Position numbers and translations under genes: made by a program. A DNA stretch of 64,000 bases, taken from assembly GCA_013398615.1 (NCBI GenBank), contig VZSR01000514.1, positions 1,086,165 through 1,150,164 on the forward strand, written 5' to 3'. Each line of letters starts with the position of its first letter. The stretch's first letter is position 1. Under the pieces are notes generated by a model. That model saw nothing but the letters and a program-made list of their open reading frames with translations, had not been told where the DNA came from and ran no database searches. This document shows, piece after piece, positions 57,331 through 64,000 of the stretch. Source of the DNA: Brachypodius melanocephalos (Eukaryota > Chordata > Aves > Passeriformes > Pycnonotidae).

Positions 57331-60300
57331 TTTATGCTGCCTTTGTCCATGAGCAGCAGCTCTGAGGTGGGACTGGCTACTGCAGACTCTGTGTGTCCCC
57401 ACCTCAGGCTCGAGGCAGAGCTGTCCACCTTTTGTCCCGAGCACTTCCAGTACTACTACACACTGCAGATGTTGTGTACAGTACCTGTGTAGCAGAAGCG
57501 TGACTCACACACATGGGGCTTGAGGAAGATACAGGATTGGTATTTTGACAGTGTTTTTCCCCCCAAAAGGAAAACAGGAGAGACTCACAGCTTAATCTTT
57601 GTATTTAAGTTATTTTCTGAACAGTTAAAAAAAAAAAAACAAAACCAAAACAAACAAACCACACTGTTACCATGATCCTAGCTCAAGTGAACATTAGTAC
57701 ATTAACTACACATCACCGTAACATAATCACAAAATTCAACGCACTCATTACTTAAGAATCCAGATAACAAATATAGCAGAGTAACAAACAGAAAACCCTG
57801 GAGAAACCATGTTCTTTCTCACCTCTCCCACTTCCACAGCCTCCCCAGCCTGAGCAGGCTGGAGTGATGCAGCACAGGCTGGCCTGGCAGGCATGCAGCT
57901 CTCCTAAATGCAGTGATGGAAAATGATGGGAAGAAACAGGACAATACATTTTGCTGAGGTCCACACTATTGTTCTGCCATGCTAAAACTGGGGCTAGGCT
58001 AAGCCCTGTAGTGCCTTGCATGATAAAGGCATAGTAGCCAAAGCAAAGTTTTACACTCAAAAGCAGCTCCAGATTTTCACACCGAATTGCCCAAAAATTT
58101 TCATAGGTAGCTCCTTGTAAAAACCACTACAAACAGCCCACTGGCCTGCCTCCTGCATGTGGAGTCTTGCTCAGATGTAAACCACTACTCCAGTGCCAGG
58201 AGGTTAAAACACTTTGCCTGTGAAGGCAAAAAACCTGTTCATTGTGCAGGTACCAGCACAGCTGCTCTGTGATGAAGACTTGTATTCCATGCTGATTTTC
58301 TGGCCACAGCTGCACTTGGCTCCTGCTTGAGCAGAAATCAAGATATCTCTTAGGGTGATAGGCTATTAAAAAAAGGAATTTATTTAGGTGTTGTCTATAG
58401 TATCTAAAGGGCTTGCTGCACATCCATTTACATCAGAATCCCTTTGATTTTGAGATCATCATCTTAACAGCCCTAAGGATCAACCAGTGTTACCAGCTCC
58501 TATGGGTTATCTGCTGGACAAGACATGTGGAAGCCCAGTGATCTTTGGGAACAAGCACAAAGTCATGGGAGGAGTTTTCTGACCAAAAGACTACTCTGGC
58601 AGTGTGCCAAGGCTCCCCCTGGGGATTTGCTTTGGGGATTCTACCCAGTAGTCTGGCTACACCTCATCTTTTAAAAAAATGGGTCAAGGGGGGAATAGAG
58701 GGAAAGCCAAATGCTCAGTCTCAGCAGGCAGCCATTCCTCTCAACCAACTACTGGGATTTTGGAGAAGGAACACACCCAAGGGACCTGCTGCTCCCATCT
58801 CTGAATTAAAAGTGGGGGCAGAAAGGCTGTAACCCCCTCATGCCAACCAATCCAGTAGGTATTTTCCAGCAGGATGGAGAAATTTCATATGGAGACCTCC
58901 TCTGAGGACAGCTGGGTCACTTGCTGTTTCCCTCCTCCTTTTGGGAAGCTGCTACTTATCACTCTGGGGGTAATAGTATGGCAAAGCTCAGCATGTCAAA
59001 TGCATCATGCATGCCACTTGGAGACCTTGGAAAAGCTCATTCTTCTCTTGACAAGCGTAGTTTAGACCACGCTTTTCTCCTTATGTCTCCACCGCATCCT
59101 AAAAGGGGCATCAGCTGACAAGTTCAACAGTTGCAGGCCTTACTTGATCACGTCCTGATGACTTCTGACCATGGAAAACCTCCATTTTTACCCAGCCAAC
59201 TGCACAAGCTAAAAGATCTATTTTTAGCACCATCCCCACTTCTGTAGAGATCCATCTCCATCCCCACATACCCCTAGTTTTCAAGGACTCAGATCATCTC
59301 CTCCTTTCCCTGCCACAGTTAAGAGCAAGCCTGCAGTAGGAAGGCTGGACGTTCCTTCTTGTTCCCTTCTCTAGCAAAGGAGAGCTGCTAGTATTTGTGA
59401 TTATTGAATGCAAATATTGCCCTTTCCCAGTGAATTAAGGAATAATAAACCACAAAAGGCAGATCTAAAATCATGTTAAAGGAAGCTAACAAAGTTAGGC
59501 AAGAGCCCAACCTAGAGAGGTGCTTTCCCTTTGGAGCCAGGATGCCAAAAAACTCAGAACCATGCCTGGAGCTCTGCTGAGACTGAGGAAGGGATATGTG
59601 GAAGGGGCAGATACACATACCTGGGAGTGGAGAAATGTGCATGATACTCTCCAGCTTTTTCAGTGTTTAAAAAAAAAAAAATAAGAAAAGGAAAAAAGGA
59701 TCCTTTGGAGCAGGAGGTGGGTAGGTAAAGCATGGTGGTCCAAGTCAGCTTCCAGTTTAGAAACAAGTGTAAAGCATTTCAATGTTTCTGATGATAACAG
59801 ACTTCTCAACTTGTCACCTGAATCCTTCCGTTCCAACAGTGGATGAGTCTGTCCTTGAATGTTAACAGGGAGCAGAGGGAGCTGCCCCAGAGGAGACATC
59901 TGTAGAAGTTATCTCACTGCAAATTCCTTCATGCCATTTTCTATTTGCATATTTGAAAGCAAGCTGTGTTCCTCTGAGGATGAGAAATATTTGCAACAAA
60001 ACTGTGCCCAGTTGCAAAGGAGTCACATGCAGGAGATGATGTGGCCACAACAGATTGTCCCACACCTCCAGGACTTTCCATCCCATAATCCAAGGTGGAA
60101 GGCTAGCATGAGCTTCCTACTTGTGGGAGAAGTGATGATCTCTAAGCAGCAGAGGTATTTCATTTCAAAGCAATGTGCAACACTTAAAAGCCCACAGACA
60201 CTTCCAGCCCTTTTTTATGTCCTTTCAGCAGGCATGTTCTAGTTATTTTCATTATAAACTCTGCAATTATTCCAATCTGGTTGAGGGATTATCCATCCTG

Positions 60301-62971
60301 TTCATGCTGAAACCTCTCTCTCACATGCACTCTTGCACACTCACACAACACATGCACACATATCCTAAGGGAAGGGAGTTTAAAAAAGCCACTTTCTTCT
60401 GACATTGGGAAATCTACTTACCAGATTGCTCTTCCCTGGGTGCACAATATACATCACCAAATGCCAGGCTGTGGCAGTTTCAAGTTCAAGTTAGATCAGT
60501 TAATTTCAGTTTCCTTCTTAGATATCAGAAAATTTGTACAACTCAGGGAGTGAGGTAGGAATCCTCACCCTTCTGCAGTCCTGTTTGAAGTACCTACACA
60601 CAGTCCCTTCCTGAGGGTGACACACCTTTCTTACCACGTGCCAAAAATGGATTCCAGCTGTTGCTTGCTACATGTACCTTAAAGAGCTCTATACAGCAGA
60701 GTACAAAGTATGGTACCACTTGAAGACCCAAAAGAACAGCAGCATAGAGCAGCAGGGCTATGACAGACAACCAAGGACAATTTGCAGTGGTGGTGTCTCT
60801 TGTGTTTGGCCAGCCAGTCTGCCAGTTCTCCCAAATTCTCTCAACCAGCAAAAAATACAACACATCCTTGTAGGTGTTGGCCACAAAGATGTAATTAAAA
60901 AAATAGGAAGTTCTCCAGTCTTCAGCAGCTGGAGTAACACATAACTGTTTTCTACAGTAACAGAAATGGAAAAGACAGAGGATGACCAAACTGAGGAAAA
61001 TAATTGTTAAATCTTCACCCAAGGTGATATAAACCCTTGCTGATATGCAGCCATGCCACAGATCTTGTAACACCTGAACTCAGAAGAACAGTGTTAAAAT
61101 AGTATTAAAACTCAGAACTTGAATTCAACAGAGTTTGGGATGTGAACTTTGATTCTCTCTGCTCCCTCGCCACTTTGGCTTTGGGACTGCAGTATTCATG
61201 ATACGTAGAGCTGCCTGAAAGCCAAAACAGCCTTCCTGGACTTAAAAAGCAGTGCCAAAATTAGTTGTGGATAAATATTGTGACTCAGAACTTATTTATG
61301 ACTCTGCAGAGGTAAGTCATTCTGTCACTGCTACCTGAACAGAGTTGTTAACCTGTTTGACTCTTTTACAGTAATAATTCAAACAGAAGAGAGGAGTGTC
61401 ATCACATGCTCTGAGACGCTCGACACTGCTGCCCACATGCTTCAAGAAATGCACTAGGTACTCCCCAAGAACCAGCTTTGCCCTCCTCCCTAACTCCATT
61501 GCCTTCTTGTCTGTCCTAGCTGTCACCTAAATTATTTAAGCCCTCTGCACTGCTCTTTGGGGACTCTTGGACCAGCTCCTTGCTAGATTTCCCTGGTGGA
61601 AAAAGCACATCCTAAGAAATTAGAAACAATGCAACAAGCTTCCCCGGCAAAGTGAAGTTGATGAGAAAAGCTTACAAAAAAAATCCCATCTGCCAAGTTC
61701 AGAGGGTGTTAACAAAGCCAGTTTAAACCCCTCCATCCCAGAGACTAAGGACCTCGATTTCCTACTGTGGGATTGGAGCAACTCCCCACTAAAGCAGTGG
61801 AGATTTTTCCAGACCTACAGCAGAAGATCTGGGCCTAAAGCTGGAATGGCCAGGGACTGATTTACAGTCATTTCTGATGTAAATGCAGGCCAGCTGCAAT
61901 TCGTTCCAGCTCTGTGAAGAGAGCTGTTTACCCCCAGACCTCTGTCTAGTTCAGAGACAGGCGTAATTGTTTCTCATGTACCTACTCTTCAGGGCTATTT
62001 CTGTCTTCTAAACAACGACAATTTGCAGAAGTCTCAGACAGAAAGACCCATCTCAGCTTTTAGCAAAAGGACTAATCAGCCTGTGTCCCTAAACTGCAAT
62101 GCAGTAGATAGGTTAGAGAAGCAGACCAAAAACTCCTCAATCCATTCTAGCAAAGCCAGTCCCAGAAATGCTGCAGAACTGGCCTGGAGTCACTGCTAAA
62201 TGCAATGATTGTCCTCATGGCCACACTCATTTTACTGAACCACCATCTCCAGGGTGTGCATTTGCTCACTCAAGTGAGCCAAAGTCTTACTGTCACAGCC
62301 AGCATGTTTGTGTAGTATGTCCTATCTAGGGTGGCTCTTGAGAGCTCCATGAAGTTTTTAACAGCTCCCTCTTCCAGTACCCAGCTACAGCCTCTCTGAG
62401 AGGGGAAGAAATATAAAGACAGGAGCAATGTACAGCTTTCCTTCTCAGCCCAGTCTCAAACTTCCTCCAATTTACAGAATGATTCACAAGTCATCAGCAA
62501 CATACTGTCTTCAGGGAGAACAGCAGTAGGAAAATGGTACAGACAATCCCTTTGCTAGCGAAATACTGTCCTGGGCCAACAGTTCACCTGGGGTGGGGGT
62601 GGACAGGATCTCAGCTCCAGTCCATCATGCTTGGGATTTTGGCAGGAGGGAGTTTAACTTCTCATCGACTAGCATTCCCCAGCCAAGCAGATGTTAAGGG
62701 GAGACTACAATACACATCCAGCTTCCAAAGGGTTAGCATAGCAGGCAGGAGAGGAAAGAGATGGATTTGGCTCATAATAGTCAAATTTCAAGGGTCCTCT
62801 CTCCACAAAAAAATAAGTCTGCAGTCAGAACAGCCAAAAGCCGCAGGGAAGCTGGGGTTGGGGGGATGATGGCCTGGCTGTTATAAGTGTTTCTGCTGCT
62901 CTTCAGAGCTGAACGCTTTTTCAAAGGTCTAGCAATGGATATTGATTTCAGCCTGAGAGTAGCAGCCTCCT

Positions 62972-62995
62972 CCCCACCCACCCTCCCACCCACCC
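62972..62995 (-). other. strong G-quadruplex motif
   Basis: The minus strand carries six G tracts of three or four (GGG-T-GGG-T-GGG-A-GGG-T-GGG-T-GGGG), all with single-nucleotide loops, the most stable loop class for parallel quadruplexes. If BTRC's 3'UTR extends here it would lie in the RNA-sense strand. Confidence 0.8.
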
Positions 62996-64000
62996 TGAAG
63001 TGACTCTCAGCAGGATGCACTGTGGCTGTAAGTCTTCTGCTTAACAGCAAAGCAACACATTCTGGCGACATCTTAAATATATTCATAGGACATCGGTGAC
63101 TGGGCTTGGAGGGGAACCAAATGGGGTAAAGGGAAGAGTGAACATGAAGAGGGGAATGAGGGAAGAAAGGGATGGGAAGGTTTAAAAATGTTAACTGTTC
63201 ATGAAAGATAAAAGTCATCTTCTGATATAGCAGCACTTTAGCAGTCAGCCACGCTGAGTAGACCCTGTCTGAGATCAACCGCATGCCAACTTTGTTCCAG
63301 AAACAAGTCTGAGAGCCTCTCTCTTCAGCAAGTATTGGTTACGTGGATAGTTCTTTTGTCCTGGCATTTAAATACTGCAGCTTAAATGAGTCCTGGGAAC
63401 AAAAAACAGAACAAACCAAACAAACCCCATTCATACTAAGCCTTTTAATGATTTAAAATAACATCTGATTGACCAGAGTGTTTGTGAAAATCAAGATCTG
63501 ACAGGTCCAGAGCATCACTGTATAGTTATCAAACAAGATACAGGATGTGCCCCATAACAGAGCATTTTCATGGGAAAATGTTACTGTGGACACCCCTTTG
63601 CAGAAGCCTGTCAGCTCTTCCGTCACTCTTCTCTCTTATGTTTACTGCTATTAACAGTAATTGTGCATGTACCCACCCACGCAGGCAATCACGTTATCCC
63701 ACTTCACTCATATGCATCAAATTCACTCTACAACTGACCCAAACATATGAAACATTTTGTCCTCCCCACACTGTGCTGGCCAAGACAAAAAGTGATGACC
63801 AAACCAACCAGGCTCTGATATGAATAATTTAACATCCATGCTACATGAGAGAGAACAAGGGTGAGGCCCTATCAGTAAATTATTTTGCACATTGGTGCAT
63901 CTCGATTTAATTTGCCTGGGCTTGTGCTTGTGCCTCAGTGTCTCCTCCCCTGGCCAAACTGTAATCTTGAATCAGCTTGCTGCAGAGTGAGGAGAATGGT

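Larger units (their letters stand above)
52488..64000. other. distal interval with no supported gene (toward BTRC)
   Basis: No exon could be supported. Base composition shifts from GC-rich to AT-rich at about 55 kb. Synteny predicts BTRC next on the - strand with a long 3'UTR, and the T-rich minus strand beyond 57.6 kb would suit one, but no BTRC WD40 or C-terminal coding sequence is present. Features inside: regulatory-like islands at 52990-53090 and 57000-57330, a microsatellite-like tract and a G-quadruplex motif. Confidence 0.5.

Noticed and set aside
62781..63284. 167-codon minus-strand frame near the window end, considered as BTRC coding sequence
   Set aside because: No WD40 motif and no match to the BTRC C-terminus; it crosses the G-quadruplex tract.
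1..64000. tRNA, rRNA, CRISPR arrays, bacterial-type operons or phage genes
   Set aside because: None seen; the window is vertebrate with intron-bearing genes.

Overview
The window is vertebrate nuclear DNA, almost certainly from a bird. Genes are split into short exons with GT-AG introns, promoters are CpG-rich, and interspersed repeats are very sparse. The only two recognisable transposon pieces are CR1 LINE fragments, the typical retroelement of birds and other sauropsids. No mammalian SINEs are seen.

The gene order matches the FGF8-FBXW4-DPCD-POLL-BTRC-LBX1 block of human 10q24, read so that FBXW4 and POLL lie on the + strand. (1) 1-7644: the last three coding exons of FBXW4 (+), preceded by almost 7 kb of its intron. 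(2) 10050-17154: complete six-exon DPCD (-), tail-to-tail with FBXW4. (3) 16860-17480: a CpG-island bidirectional promoter shared by DPCD and POLL, with a perfect RFX X-box next to the DPCD start codon and a palindromic double ETS site. (4) 18690-27363: complete POLL (DNA polymerase lambda, +), eight coding exons, 579 codons. (5) 28.8-44.9 kb: a GC-rich gene-free interval with several AT-rich, homeodomain-site-rich islands that look like conserved non-coding elements, a CTCF-type motif and a CR1 fragment. (6) 45216-52487: a complete twelve-exon facilitative sugar transporter (SLC2A/GLUT, class II type) on the - strand, which I reconstructed exon by exon with all phases agreeing (544 aa). (7) 52.5-64 kb: no supportable exon. 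Base composition drops to AT-rich beyond about 55 kb, and this stretch probably leads toward the 3' end of BTRC.

The four genes do not form one pathway. FBXW4 is an F-box/WD40 substrate adaptor, DPCD a ciliary/R2TP-associated protein, POLL a repair polymerase and the last a membrane transporter. What ties the block together is probably regulation: in mammals the introns and spacers here carry long-range FGF8 and LBX1 enhancers, and rearrangements cause split hand/foot malformation 3 and mouse dactylaplasia.

The most notable item is the GLUT gene. Human 10q24 has no SLC2A member, so this is a transporter that mammals lack at this location. Its sugar-pocket signature is altered. It may be the sauropsid copy of the non-mammalian SLC2A15 type, but that name needs a phylogeny.
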